From positions 70,550 through 110,349 of the forward strand of contig JAHFSX010000020.1 of assembly GCA_023269675.1 (NCBI GenBank): 39,800 bases of DNA, written 5' to 3'. Positions 15,898 to 24,522 of the stretch are shown piece after piece. This stretch comes from Verrucomicrobiota bacterium. GTDB lineage: Bacteria > Verrucomicrobiota > Kiritimatiellia > RFP12 > UBA1067. Made by a program: the position numbers and the translations under genes. The notes under the pieces are model-generated. The model ran no database searches. It worked only from the letters and a program-made list of their open reading frames with translations, and had not been told where the DNA came from. How positions within the stretch are numbered: position 1 is the stretch's first letter; every line of letters starts with the position of its first letter.

Positions 15898-16713
15898 ATG
15901 ACACGTGAATTTTTTGAAGAGCTGACGCGGCGGTATCACGCGTATGTGGATACCTTCCGCACCGCAGAGGGCACGTTGGCGCAGATGTCGCAGCTGAAGC
16001 TCGACCACACCCTGCAGGTGGTCGAGGACGCCAAACGGATCATGGCGGGCGAGGCGTGGTCGGAGGAAGCGTATGTCATCGGCGAGGCGTGCGCGTTGCT
16101 GCATGATGTGGGCCGGTATTCGCAGCTGAATGAGTTCGGGACCTTTCAGGATGTGAAGTCGATTGATCACGCCGCGCGCGGCGTGGAGGTGATCGGGTCG
16201 GAGCGGCTGCTGGACGGTCTGGTGGAGGCGGAACGGGACCGGATTATGACAGCGGTGGCGATGCACAACAAAAAGAGCGTGCCCGCGACGCTCGCGCCCG
16301 AGACCGCGGATCTGGTCCATCTGGTGCGGGACGCCGACAAGCTGGACATCTTCCGAGTTTTGGAAGTGGCTATCGGGGACGGCTCGCTGCAACGTAACCC
16401 GGAGATCGCTTGGGAGTTGCAGGTAAAGGGGCCGCCCTCGCCCGCGATTGTGGAGGCGGTGCGGCAGGGTCTTCCGGTCAGCTATGCGTTGGTGAAGACG
16501 CTGTCGGATTTCGTGTTGATTCAGGTGGGGTGGCTCATCCGCGGGCTGCACTATCCCGCCGCGCTGCGGCTCGCGTCCGAGCGCCGCGTGTTGGAGTATC
16601 GCGAAGCTTTTCTGAAGACGCTCAGCGACGACCCCGGCGTCGACGTGTGCTGCGAGGCGGCGCGGACATATCTGAGCGAACGGTTGAACCTGCCGGCGGT
16701 GGCTTTAGGATGA
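15898..16713 (+). CDS. HD-domain phosphohydrolase
   Basis: A 271-residue cytoplasmic metal-dependent phosphohydrolase. The HD signature is visible: His in LKLDHTLQVV, the HD pair in ALLHDVGRYSQ, then DHAARG and the later Asp in VRDADKLDIFRV. The substrate cannot be read from sequence; family members act on nucleotides, (p)ppGpp or cyclic dinucleotides. The frame is open upstream through a repeat, but the ATG at 15898 is the first Met giving a normal HD N-terminus; it has no clear ribosome binding site. Its stop overlaps the start of the lipid kinase (ATGA), so the two are translationally coupled. Confidence 0.87.
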   Translation: MTREFFEELTRRYHAYVDTFRTAEGTLAQMSQLKLDHTLQVVEDAKRIMAGEAWSEEAYVIGEACALLHDVGRYSQLNEFGTFQDVKSIDHAARGVEVIGSERLLDGLVEAERDRIMTAVAMHNKKSVPATLAPETADLVHLVRDADKLDIFRVLEVAIGDGSLQRNPEIAWELQVKGPPSPAIVEAVRQGLPVSYALVKTLSDFVLIQVGWLIRGLHYPAALRLASERRVLEYREAFLKTLSDDPGVDVCCEAARTYLSERLNLPAVALG

Positions 16714-17588
16714 AAACGCTAATCATAGTTGCTCCCACGGTGGATGCGCTCACGCGCGAGACGCTGCGCCGCTGTTTCGCAGCGACGCCGCTCGCGTTTG
16801 AGGTGGTGGAGACGCTCCCCGGCGATCCCATCGCGGAGATCGTGCAGGGACGGCTGGGCGAGGGCTTTGGCCGGGTGGTCGCGGTGGGGGGCGACGGCAC
16901 CGTGGCGGCGGTGGCCCACGCGCTGGCGGGCGGGGATGTCCCTCTCGGCATCGTGCCGGCGGGGACGGGAAACATGGTCGCGCGTGAGCTGGGGATTCCC
17001 CTTGCCGTGGAGGAGGCTGTCGCCCTCCTCGCGGGTCCTTCTCAGACGAGGCGGATCGACGCGATGCGGATTAACGGCCGGATCTTTCTCCTGAACGCCG
17101 GTGTCGGCATCAACGCGGAAACGATCGATCAGACGTCGCGTTTGGGGAAGAGCCTGTTCGGGCGCTCCGCCTATTTCGGCACCGCGGTGTGGCATGTCTT
17201 GAAGGCCAAGCCGCAGCGGCTGGAGGTCACGATCGACGGAGTGACGCGAACGTTCCAGGCGACCGATGTGGCGATCTCGAACTGCGGCATTCTCGCCAAG
17301 GCGCTCAACCCGAACGGGCCCGACATCCGTGCGGACGACGGGCAGATCGATGTCTGCATCCTCTGCATGAAGTCGCCGCTGGAATATCCGTGGTACTATT
17401 TTCTGAGGTGGATCGCGCCGAAGCGCGTCAACAAGATCATCCATGAGATCGTGGTCAGGAAAAGCGTGACCGTCCGGAGCGGCGTCCCGATCTCGGTCCA
17501 GGCCGACGGCGACATTATCGGCACGACGCCCGTCACGGTCGAGGTGTTGCCCACCGCGCTCTCGGTGCTGGTGCCGGACAAAGAGTGA
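16710..17588 (+). CDS. YegS/DagK-family lipid kinase
   Basis: A 292-residue kinase of the diacylglycerol/sphingosine kinase superfamily, using ATP to phosphorylate a lipid at the inner membrane. Signature motifs are GGDGTVAAVAHAL (nucleotide site) and GIVPAGTGNMVARELG, with ADGDIIG near the C-terminus and a normal family length. The ATG at 16710 overlaps the HD gene stop by 4 bases. It might phosphorylate diacylglycerol, phosphatidylglycerol or a long-chain base; PVC bacteria vary in lipid make-up and the sequence does not decide. The next gene begins 25 bases later, so a three-gene operon (HD, lipid kinase, surface repeat protein) is likely. Confidence 0.92.
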   Translation: MKTLIIVAPTVDALTRETLRRCFAATPLAFEVVETLPGDPIAEIVQGRLGEGFGRVVAVGGDGTVAAVAHALAGGDVPLGIVPAGTGNMVARELGIPLAVEEAVALLAGPSQTRRIDAMRINGRIFLLNAGVGINAETIDQTSRLGKSLFGRSAYFGTAVWHVLKAKPQRLEVTIDGVTRTFQATDVAISNCGILAKALNPNGPDIRADDGQIDVCILCMKSPLEYPWYYFLRWIAPKRVNKIIHEIVVRKSVTVRSGVPISVQADGDIIGTTPVTVEVLPTALSVLVPDKE

Positions 17589-17613
17589 GAGGACACGTCG
17601 GAGGATAAGCGTC

Positions 17614-18183
17614 ATGAAGACACGAGTGATGGCCGCGTGGATCGGCGCGGCGGGGGTCGCCTTCGGGGCCTGGGCTCAGGAGAACCCTGCTTTTCAGGCC
17701 AGCTTGGCGCCCGACAATGCCCTGTATGGCCGTAACCAGCGGATCGAGGGCGTGGCGCTCAGCCTCTGGGGCGAGAACCCGCAGACGGCGCTGGCGATCG
17801 GTCTGGTGAACGGCTCTTCGGGCGAAAGCGCCGGACTGAGCCTGGGCGTCCTGAACTACGCGGAGTCGTATGCCGGCGCGCAGTGGGCTTTTGTCAATTT
17901 CACGTCGGGTGACTGCTCCGGCTGGCAGGGCGGACCTGTTCTGGGGCTGCTGGTGGGCGTGCTGAACTATACCGGCGGACACATGAGCGGTTTGCAGACC
18001 GGCGTGGTCAATCTGTCGGGCAAGTTGTCGGGGCTGCAGTTCGGCCTGATCAACTATACCCAGACCGCCGATTCGGGGGTGCAGATCGGGCTGGTGAACC
18101 TGATCGCCGGGAACAGCGGGTGGTTCACTCAATGGCCGGACGAGGTGGCCCCCGGCATGATCTTGGCGAACTGGCATTTCTGA
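17614..18183 (+). CDS. Exported protein with LA_2272-type surface repeats
   Basis: A 189-residue protein with a signal peptide (MKTRVMAAWIGAAGVAFGAWAQ) and a body made of short repeats of the form GxQxGxxN: GLVNGSSGESAGLSLGVLN, GLQTGVVN, GLQFGLIN and GVQIGLVN. This pattern is found in LA_2272-like surface proteins of spirochaetes and PVC bacteria. The repeats suggest a beta-strand outer-surface structure; no function is known to me. It is the third gene of the HD/lipid-kinase operon. The C-terminus PGMILANWHF is repeated in degenerate form downstream, pointing to a lost tandem paralogue. Confidence 0.8.
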   Translation: MKTRVMAAWIGAAGVAFGAWAQENPAFQASLAPDNALYGRNQRIEGVALSLWGENPQTALAIGLVNGSSGESAGLSLGVLNYAESYAGAQWAFVNFTSGDCSGWQGGPVLGLLVGVLNYTGGHMSGLQTGVVNLSGKLSGLQFGLINYTQTADSGVQIGLVNLIAGNSGWFTQWPDEVAPGMILANWHF

Positions 18184-18218
18184 CAGGGTGGCGCGCGACC
18201 TCCGGGCGCGCTCCCTGT
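18183..18218. terminator. GC-rich hairpin at the 3' end of the surface-repeat gene
   Basis: ACAGGG and GCGCGC (18183-18196) pair with GCGCGC and CCCTGT (18206-18218) with a small bulge. There is no T-run on either side, so ending of transcription here is only possible, not certain. The next gene converges from the other strand. Confidence 0.4.
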
Positions 18219-18220
18219 AA

Positions 18221-18255
18221 CCCCGGCGTGATCCTGTCGAACGGGCCTTTCTGAC
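18221..18255 (+). pseudogene. Remnant of a duplicated 3' end of the surface-repeat gene
   Basis: These 35 bases match 18150-18184, the end of the intact gene, at 30 positions. They still read NPGVILSNGPF followed by a stop, against PGMILANWHF and stop in the intact copy. The rest of the second copy is gone. Confidence 0.6.
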
Positions 18256-18267
18256 TGCGTCGGACGA

Positions 18268-20589
18268 TTACTCGACCCGGGTCAGTTCGAGCTTGTCGAC
18301 GTAGAGGGCTTTGATCGCCGAGGCCGCGCCCGCCTTCTTGTCGAAGCGCCCCGGTCCGATCCAGAAATAGTGAGCCTCCTCGGGGATCCACTCGGCCACG
18401 TCGTACCACGCGTACCCGTCTCCGACCGCGGCGGCCTTGCGGTCGAGCCCGCCGCAGCCCTTTTTGTTTTTCGCGTCGTACACGCCGGCCCAGAACGCCT
18501 CGCCCGCTTGGCCCGGCTCCTTCTCGACGCGCACGCGCATCCGGATGCGGTACTTCCTGCCGGGGTCGAACGCCACGCGGCTGAAGGGAAGCGTGGCGCA
18601 CCATTCGTAATGGGTGTTGTAGAGCTTCATCGCGGAGCCGTCCTCGGCCAGCGGATCGGCCACGGTGTCGCCCCAGGTGCCGCGGTTGCCGAGCGAGAGC
18701 ACCGTGTCCTCGACCGTCGCGCGGGTCTGGCTGACGGCGGCCGTCTGCCGCAGGGGGTTCGCCAGAATGGCCCAGCGGGCGAGCATCTGCTCATGGTGTT
18801 CCTCGCTCTCCGAGATGCGGATGTTTTTGGCCTCGCTGAAGCGCGCGAGCAGATTGGAGGCGAGGGCGCATGGCTCGGGCGGCACGCCGTACAGCTGCGG
18901 GCTTGAAGTCACCCACACCTTTTTCTCTTCGTATGGCGGCAGGCGGGCGAGGCGGGCGTAGAGCACGGGGATCGCGCCCATGCGCACGTTGTAGCTGTGG
19001 GCCGGCGAGTCCCGGACGACGGCCTCGGCCTGCTGCCACAGCCCGGCGGCGCGGTCGTAGAAGCTGTCGGGTATGACCGGGCTGCGGAGGTCGTCGAAGA
19101 TGCGCAGCGGCGCGTTCGTGCTGCCGGTATAGAACGTGTGGAGCTCGTCGAAATAGCGGCGCACGAGGGGCGCGGCGGCGCCGTAGTAGCCGGCGAAGAA
19201 ATCGGCGAGCAGCGGCTCGGCGGGAAGGTCCGGGTTCCAGAGCCACTTGGCGAGCAGCCACGCCTTGAGCTCCGCGAAGTCCGCGTGGCGGCCCTGGTAG
19301 GCGCCCTGCTCGAACAGGCCGACCACATGGTTGTCGCGGAAGAACCGCGCGTTGCCTTGCAACGCCAAAACGTTGGGGAAGGGCGCGGTGTAGTTGCGGA
19401 AGTTGGTGGTGTAGTCCCAGACGTAGAGCTTGTCGGTCAGGGCGCCCCAGCCGCGGATCTCCCCGACGAAGGTGCGGTTCTGCTCGAACGCGCTGCGGTC
19501 CAGCGGCCGGGCGAAGTCGCACTCGATGGAGCAGAGGCGCGGCACCACGTTGTGGCGCGGGCGGAGGGTCTTGGGCGGCTTGCGCGTGTACTGGTAGGCG
19601 AGCGTCTCGATCCAGACGTTCGGGAACTCACGCTCCACGGCCTCGGCCACCTGGTTCACGAAGGCGATCAGGGTTCCGGCGTGCGACTCCTCGCGGTCGT
19701 CGATGGCTTTGCAGGCGGGACAGGTGCAGAAATTGTACCAGTCGTTCTGGCTCACGCTGAAGAGCTTTGCGCCGGGGTCTTTGCGGATGCGCGCGAGCAG
19801 GCGCTCGGTGACGATCTTCAGCACGTCGGGGTTGGTCAGGCAGAGCTGCGTGTGGTCCTTGACGCGCTGGCCCTTGATCTCGCTGAAATATTCAGGATGC
19901 GCGGCGAAGAACTCCTCGGGAGGACAGAGCACGTTGGCGGAGTGGACGAAGAGGCCGCCGCCGAAGCGGATCTTGCCGCCGTGCTTGTCGGTGAGCCGCA
20001 TCGCGTTGCCGTTGACCTTGTTGCGGGCAGCCAGGTCGCCGTCGAACAGGTCGAACCAGAAAGGCTCGCGCATGGCGAAGGCGGGCTTCTGGGTGTCGTC
20101 GACCGCGGGAACCGCCCACGCGTCGAGCGTCGGGATGACGCTGTGCCAGGAGGAGTACCAGCGGCAGCCGCCGAAATGTTCGAGCAGCTCGTACACGCCA
20201 TACAGCGTGCCGCGGGCGGGGCCGCCGAGGACGAGCAGGTGCGGCGGGCAGGACTTGAGGCGGAAGCCGTCCTCGCCCAGGGTGTTCGGATCCGAGGGTG
20301 TGCCCAGGAGCTGCGGCGTGTGGCGCGTGTCGCCCAGCAGGATCGCGCGGGCGGGCAGCGGCGCATCGTCCGTGACGATCGGGAGTCTCACGCCGGTCAT
20401 CTGTTCGGCGAAGCTTTGCAGCTCCTCGGCCGCGTGGAGCTGCGAAGGCGAGGCGCTCGCAGGCCGCACGATCGTGTAGGCCGCGGGTTGCCCGCGCGTG
20501 GCGAGCGTCAGAGTCTGGGCGAAGAGCGCGGCCGGCACAAGGGCCGCCGCGAGGATGCTGGCGATTTTTTGCACGTTGTCCCCCGTCAT
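18268..20589 (-). CDS. Exported DUF4838 protein, glycoside-hydrolase-like
   Basis: A 773-residue secreted protein. A signal peptide (KIASILAAALVPAALFAQ) is followed by a GH67-type N-terminal alpha/beta domain (AAEELQSFAEQMTGVRLPIV, then GGPARGTLYGVYELLEHFGG) and the large DUF4838 domain with VSQNDWYNFCTCPACKAID and a Cys pair. The C-terminal 120 residues look like a carbohydrate-binding beta-sandwich (YRIRMRVRVEKEPGQAG). DUF4838 proteins are abundant in polysaccharide-degrading Planctomycetes, Verrucomicrobia and Bacteroidetes and resemble alpha-glucuronidases, but their reaction is unproven. The start may be the ATG at 20589 or the GTG at 20574, which has GGGGGA in front and gives a shorter, cleaner signal peptide. 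Confidence 0.88.
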   Translation of the reverse strand: MTGDNVQKIASILAAALVPAALFAQTLTLATRGQPAAYTIVRPASASPSQLHAAEELQSFAEQMTGVRLPIVTDDAPLPARAILLGDTRHTPQLLGTPSDPNTLGEDGFRLKSCPPHLLVLGGPARGTLYGVYELLEHFGGCRWYSSWHSVIPTLDAWAVPAVDDTQKPAFAMREPFWFDLFDGDLAARNKVNGNAMRLTDKHGGKIRFGGGLFVHSANVLCPPEEFFAAHPEYFSEIKGQRVKDHTQLCLTNPDVLKIVTERLLARIRKDPGAKLFSVSQNDWYNFCTCPACKAIDDREESHAGTLIAFVNQVAEAVEREFPNVWIETLAYQYTRKPPKTLRPRHNVVPRLCSIECDFARPLDRSAFEQNRTFVGEIRGWGALTDKLYVWDYTTNFRNYTAPFPNVLALQGNARFFRDNHVVGLFEQGAYQGRHADFAELKAWLLAKWLWNPDLPAEPLLADFFAGYYGAAAPLVRRYFDELHTFYTGSTNAPLRIFDDLRSPVIPDSFYDRAAGLWQQAEAVVRDSPAHSYNVRMGAIPVLYARLARLPPYEEKKVWVTSSPQLYGVPPEPCALASNLLARFSEAKNIRISESEEHHEQMLARWAILANPLRQTAAVSQTRATVEDTVLSLGNRGTWGDTVADPLAEDGSAMKLYNTHYEWCATLPFSRVAFDPGRKYRIRMRVRVEKEPGQAGEAFWAGVYDAKNKKGCGGLDRKAAAVGDGYAWYDVAEWIPEEAHYFWIGPGRFDKKAGAASAIKALYVDKLELTRVE

Positions 20590-20653
20590 GTTTCTAACCG
20601 CGCCTATCTAACCACAAACGCGGCGGGGAGGAAACCGCAAAGAGAACATACAA

Positions 20654-20752
20654 CGCGGAACGCCCAACTCCGAACGTTCAAGTGTTTCATTAAGACCGTT
20701 CAGGGTTACACGTTGGACGTTAAGCGTTGAGAGTTGAGCGTTGGACGTTGAA
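20654..20752. repeat. Convergent heptamer arrays (AACNNNN / GTTNNNN)
   Basis: Left: CGCGGAA, CGCCCAA, CTCCGAA, CGTTCAA (20654-20681). Right: six 7-base units CGTTGGA, CGTTAAG, CGTTGAG, AGTTGAG, CGTTGGA, CGTTGAA (20711-20752). GTT (or AAC on the left) recurs every 7 bases. Confidence 0.75.
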
Positions 20753-20802
20753 CGGCAGGCCGCGCGCGGAATAGTTTGAGAAAGACGGCTTGTCGTTTAC
20801 GA

Positions 20803-20872
20803 GGTAGGGCGAGCACTCCGTGCCGCCGCTTTTGGGTAATAACCGGCGGCGCAGGAGCGCCCGCCCTGCCGG
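20803..20872. repeat. Palindromic doublet, family D
   Basis: The left arm 20803-20828 begins GGTAGGGCGAGCACTCCG; the right arm 20843-20872 begins CCGGCGGCGCAGGAGCGC. They pair imperfectly around a 14-base spacer. The same arms, perfectly paired and without a spacer, form the palindrome at 26000-26053. Confidence 0.75.
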
Positions 20873-21114
20873 ATGCAGTTCGGGCATTTTCCCAAAAGCG
20901 GACGACAATCCGGACGGGGCTGAGCCGATGCTTCCGTTTGATCGCTCCGCCTTTCCGCGCGTGCGCAAAAGTACCACAAAGGTTGCGCAAGTGTGATGTT
21001 GAAAAATAAGAAAAGAGGGCGTAATGTGATACCCGTTGAGTGCCCCATCGCTACCCGCTAGGCGGAGAGCGTCGCAACGAGGGTTTCTCTGGACGGTTAT
21101 TTGGGAGGAATGGT

Positions 21115-22002
21115 GTGAGCGAACGCGATTATAGTCCCGTATGGCCTGTGCCCGCGGGCACCAGCCTGTTGCTGGGCACGTCGATCGAGATCGTGCGGCC
21201 CAGAGCTTTCGGCCAAGCGCCGAAACACGCCCTGTTCGATTTCGACGGCACCCTGAGCCTGATCCGTGAGGGGTGGATGGACATCATGCTGCCCATGCTG
21301 ACCGCGCGCCTCCTGCCTTATGCGCGCGCCAGCGAGACGCCGGACTCCATCGCCGCGCTCGTGCGTAACTTCGTGACCGAGCTCACCGGCAAGCAGACCA
21401 TCTACCAGATGATCCGCCTGGCGGAGGAGATCCGCCTCCGCGGCGGCACGCCCGCGGACCCGCAGGAGTACAAGGCGGAGTATCACGACCGGCTCATGGT
21501 GCGCATCGCCAGCCGGCGTCATGGGCTGGCCGACGGCTCGCTGCCGCGCGGGGAGATGCTGGTCCCCGGCTCGCTGGAGATCCTGGCCGACCTGCGGTCG
21601 CGCGGCACCGCGATCTACATCGCGTCGGGCACCGACGAGGCCTACGTGCTCGAGGAGGCCCATCTGCTCGGCCTCGATGAGTTTGCCCCCGGCCGCATCT
21701 ACGGCGCGCAGGCCGACCACGCGAGCTTCTCCAAGGAGATGGTGATCCAGCGCATCCTCAAGGAAAACGCGGTCGACGGCGCGGCGCTGGTCGCGTTCGG
21801 CGACGGCTACGTGGAGATCGCCGACTGCAAGGCGGTGGGCGGGATCGCCGTGGCGGTCGCGACGGACGAGGCCGGGCGCTCCGGCCGCTGCGACGCCTGG
21901 AAACGCGAGCGCCTCATCGGGGCGGGCGCGGACATCGTGGTGCCCGACTTCCGCGAGGCGCCCGCGCTCCTGGATTATATCTGGAATGCGTCAGGCGAAT
22001 AG
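21115..22002 (+). CDS. HAD-superfamily phosphatase
   Basis: A 295-residue cytoplasmic phosphohydrolase. HAD motif I is FDFDGTLSL (nucleophile and acid/base Asp), motif II is the Ser in IYIASGTDEAY, and motif IV is FGDGYVEI. The long helical insert between I and II is a cap domain of the phosphoglycolate phosphatase type. The start is GTG 21115, in frame, with GGGAGGAA at 21103-21110; the ATG at 21110 is out of frame. The preceding part of the open frame lies in repeat sequence and is not coding. Downstream, 53 bases later, is a PfkB kinase, then an uncharacterised enzyme. The order recalls a heptose or sugar-phosphate route in which a kinase product is dephosphorylated at another carbon. Confidence 0.85.
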   Translation: MSERDYSPVWPVPAGTSLLLGTSIEIVRPRAFGQAPKHALFDFDGTLSLIREGWMDIMLPMLTARLLPYARASETPDSIAALVRNFVTELTGKQTIYQMIRLAEEIRLRGGTPADPQEYKAEYHDRLMVRIASRRHGLADGSLPRGEMLVPGSLEILADLRSRGTAIYIASGTDEAYVLEEAHLLGLDEFAPGRIYGAQADHASFSKEMVIQRILKENAVDGAALVAFGDGYVEIADCKAVGGIAVAVATDEAGRSGRCDAWKRERLIGAGADIVVPDFREAPALLDYIWNASGE

Positions 22003-22055
22003 GAGATCGCGGTACAACATGGGAAAAAACGAAAGGCGGCTTGAAAGGTTCGGAT

Positions 22056-23111
22056 ATGACCGACGTACTAAAAGCGTTTGACGCGGTCCGGCTCGAGGCG
22101 CTTACGGCCCGCTTCCGCGACGTGCGCGTCGCGGTGCTGGGCGACTTCTTCCTGGACAAGTATCTGGACGTCGAACCCGCGCTCGCCGAGCCCTCCCTCG
22201 AGACCGGCCGCACCGCGCATCAGGTGGCGGCGGTCCGTCACGCGCCGGGCGCGGCGGGAACCGTTGTGAACAACCTCGCGGCCCTCGGAGCGGAACGCAT
22301 CGCGGCCCTCGGCTTCACGGGTGACGACGGCGAGGGCTGGGAGCTGCGCCAGGACCTCGCCGCGCTGGGCTGCGACCTCGCGCACCTGCAGGTCGAGCCC
22401 GACCGCGTGACGCCGACCTACCTCAAACCCAGGAACCGCGCGTGTCCGGGCCTCGAGGGCGAGCACGACCGGTACGACATCAAGAATCTCCTGCCCACGC
22501 CGGCCCGGGTCGAGCGCGCGCTGCTGGCGTCCCTGGATGCGGTGCTCTCCCGCGTCGACGCCCTCGTGGTCATGGACCAGGTGCGGGAGGAGGGGCGGGG
22601 CGCGTTGACCGCCGCGCTGATCGACGCCCTGGCCGACCGCGCGCCGCGTTTTCCCAAGACGATCTTCTGGGCCGACTCGCGCGGTCGCGTCCGGCGCTAC
22701 CGCAACCTGATGGTCAAGGTGAACCAGTTCGAGCTGACGGGCGAGGAGGATCCCGCCCCCGGAGCGCGCGTGTCCGACGAGGTGATCGGCCGGGAAACCG
22801 AGGCGCTCGCCGCGCTGCTGGGCGCGCCCGTTTTCGCGACCGCCGGCGAGCGCGGTGTCCGGGTCTCGGGGCCCGGCGCCCTCACCGTGCCCTCGGTCCG
22901 GGTCTCCGGACCGACCGACCCGACGGGCGCGGGCGATTCCTTCACGGCCGGCGCGGTGCTGGCGCTCGCCGCGGGGGCGACGCGGCCCGAGGCGGCGCTG
23001 GTCGGCAACCTGGTCGCGTCCGTCACCGTGCGGCAACTGGCCACAACGGGCACCGCCGACCCCAGCGACCTTTTGCCGGCCCTCACGCTCTGGAAGGAGC
23101 AGAACCCATGA
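22056..23111 (+). CDS. PfkB-family sugar kinase, HldE/RfaE N-domain-like
   Basis: A 351-residue ribokinase-fold kinase. The N-terminal VAVLGDFFLDKYLDVEP and the GAAGTVVNNLAALGA segment match the D-glycero-beta-D-manno-heptose-7-phosphate kinase half of HldE; the C-terminal PfkB signature is GPTDPTGAGDSFTAGA with the catalytic Asp in GAGD. The nucleotidyltransferase half of HldE is absent. The segment PRNRACPGLEGEHDRYD recalls the sugar-binding RKxRYxxxxQxxxRxD area of HldE but is altered, so the substrate may differ. The ATG at 22056 has AAAGG at 22044-22048. The stop overlaps the next start (ATGA). Confidence 0.85.
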   Translation: MTDVLKAFDAVRLEALTARFRDVRVAVLGDFFLDKYLDVEPALAEPSLETGRTAHQVAAVRHAPGAAGTVVNNLAALGAERIAALGFTGDDGEGWELRQDLAALGCDLAHLQVEPDRVTPTYLKPRNRACPGLEGEHDRYDIKNLLPTPARVERALLASLDAVLSRVDALVVMDQVREEGRGALTAALIDALADRAPRFPKTIFWADSRGRVRRYRNLMVKVNQFELTGEEDPAPGARVSDEVIGRETEALAALLGAPVFATAGERGVRVSGPGALTVPSVRVSGPTDPTGAGDSFTAGAVLALAAGATRPEAALVGNLVASVTVRQLATTGTADPSDLLPALTLWKEQNP

Positions 23112-24268
23112 ACCGACTTTTCGACCGCAACCGCATTGAGGTCAAACCTCTCGCCGAACGCAAGAACAAGCTCGACATCCAGCGGGACCAGATCGATCCC
23201 GCGTCCTTCACGCCGGAGCTCGACGCGCCCGCGGCCGAGAGCGCCGGCCGCGTGGCCGCGGAGGTCCGCGCGGCCCGGGCGCGGGGCGCGCCCGTCATCC
23301 TGGCCTTTGGGGCGCACACGATCAAGAACGGACTTTCCCGCGTCATGATCCGGCTCATGGAGGGGGGCTGGGTCACCCACTTCGCCACGAACGGGGCGGG
23401 CGTCATCCACGACTGGGAGTTCGCTTATCAGGGGCGCTCCGGCGAGGATGTGAAACGCTATGTCGCCGAGGGACAGTTCGGCATCTGGGAGGAGACCGGG
23501 GCGTATCTGAATCTGGCCATCGCCGTGGGAGCGTACCGCGGGCTGGGCTACGGCGAAGCGGTGGGCGCGCTGGTGGCAGAGGACGGCCTGCTCATTCCCG
23601 GGGGGGAGGAACTCGCCGCCGCGATCGAGGCGGGGGCGGAACAGGTGGGGCGCCCGCTGGAGGGCGCGGCCGCCGCCGCCGGCGAGGCGGTGTTCGCGCG
23701 CGCCGCCGCGGCCGCCGATCTGGCCGCCTTGCTCGCGCGCTTCAAGGTGCCCTCGGGCCGGCTGAGCGTCGAGCATCCGTTCAAGGCGTACGGCCTGCAG
23801 GCGGCGGCCTACACGGCGGGCGTGCCCTTCACGGCTCACCCCATGTTCGGTCACGACATCATCTACACCCATCCCATGAACCGCGGGGCCGCCATCGGCC
23901 GGGCGGCCGATCTGGATTTTCTGGCTTTCACCGACTCGGTGAGCCGGCTCGAAGGCGGGGTTTATCTCTCCGTGGGGTCGGCGGTGATGTCGCCCATGAT
24001 TTTCGAGAAGTCGCTGTCGATGTCGCGCAACATCGCGCGCGCTCAAGGTGGCGTGATCGAGGACTTTTCGATCGAGGTGGTCGACCTCGCGAAGTCAGCC
24101 TGGGACTGGACGCGCGACGGCGAGCCGCCGCAAGACAATCCCGCCTATTATCTGCGTTTCTGTAAGACCTTCTCGCGCATGGGCGGCCGCATGACTTACA
24201 CCTGCGCGGACAACCGCTCGTTCCTCGTGGCGCTGCTGCGGGCACTTGAAGGAGACGTGCGCGGTTAG
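23108..24268 (+). CDS. Uncharacterised conserved enzyme of the HAD/PfkB operon
   Basis: A 386-residue soluble protein. I do not know a characterised member. An N-terminal Rossmann-like part contains ILAFGAHTIKNGLSRVMI and THFATNGAGVIHDWE, faintly like deoxyhypusine synthase. The middle carries a His/Asp-rich motif, TAHPMFGHDIIYTHPMNRGA, and GGVYLSVGSAVMSPMIFEKS. The clustering of His, Asp and Gly residues suggests an active site, possibly metal- or NAD-dependent; this is inference. The start ATG overlaps the kinase stop by 4 bases, so translation is coupled and the protein probably acts on the same small molecule or its carrier. The last codons run into a heptamer repeat. Confidence 0.75.
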   Translation: MNRLFDRNRIEVKPLAERKNKLDIQRDQIDPASFTPELDAPAAESAGRVAAEVRAARARGAPVILAFGAHTIKNGLSRVMIRLMEGGWVTHFATNGAGVIHDWEFAYQGRSGEDVKRYVAEGQFGIWEETGAYLNLAIAVGAYRGLGYGEAVGALVAEDGLLIPGGEELAAAIEAGAEQVGRPLEGAAAAAGEAVFARAAAAADLAALLARFKVPSGRLSVEHPFKAYGLQAAAYTAGVPFTAHPMFGHDIIYTHPMNRGAAIGRAADLDFLAFTDSVSRLEGGVYLSVGSAVMSPMIFEKSLSMSRNIARAQGGVIEDFSIEVVDLAKSAWDWTRDGEPPQDNPAYYLRFCKTFSRMGGRMTYTCADNRSFLVALLRALEGDVRG

Positions 24269-24443
24269 GAGTTGGGAGTTGCGATGCCACGAAAGTGGAC
24301 GTGTGAGAGCGAGGCAAGCGACTCCGTGTGAGTGTCTTCAACCTGCAGGCATACGTCTTGCCCCAGGCACCGGTTCGTGGAGGAAGGGTTCCTCACTGAA
24401 AATGCCCCGCGTTCACGCCTGATTGCGCAGCCAACTCCCAACT
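24263..24443. repeat. Heptamer array pair at the operon end
   Basis: GGTTAGG, AGTTGGG, AGTTGCG (24263-24283) overlaps the stop codon. An inverse array begins with AACTCCCAACT (24433-24443), the exact complement of AGTTGGGAGTT (24270-24280). The about 150 bases between show no gene. Confidence 0.65.
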
Positions 24444-24468
24444 GCTGACTCATTTCTCACTCCCAACC

Positions 24469-24497
24469 TTGACGTTTGGGCGCGGGCTTGGGACAAT
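24469..24497 (+). promoter_or_regulatory. Promoter of the 173-residue hypothetical gene
   Basis: TTGACG (24469-24474), 17 bases, GACAAT (24492-24497), 25 bases before the ATG at 24523. Confidence 0.55.
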
Positions 24498-24522
24498 CTT
24501 CGAACAAAGGAGATTTTGAGCG

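Larger units (their letters stand above)
20590..21114. other. Repeat-filled intergenic region upstream of the HAD operon
   Basis: These 525 bases show no convincing gene. They hold convergent heptamer arrays (20654-20752), a palindromic doublet (20803-20872), and an AT-rich stretch at about 20990-21040 that may contain the promoter of the following operon. GGGAGGAA at 21103-21110 is the ribosome binding site of the HAD gene. Confidence 0.6.

Noticed and set aside
18183..18218. Attachment site or integron-like element after the surface-repeat gene
   Set aside because: Only a single GC-rich hairpin with no integrase or cassette structure nearby.
18997..20730. 577-codon plus-strand frame opposite the DUF4838 gene
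   Set aside because: Its translation lacks recognisable domains, while the minus strand has a signal peptide and family motifs.
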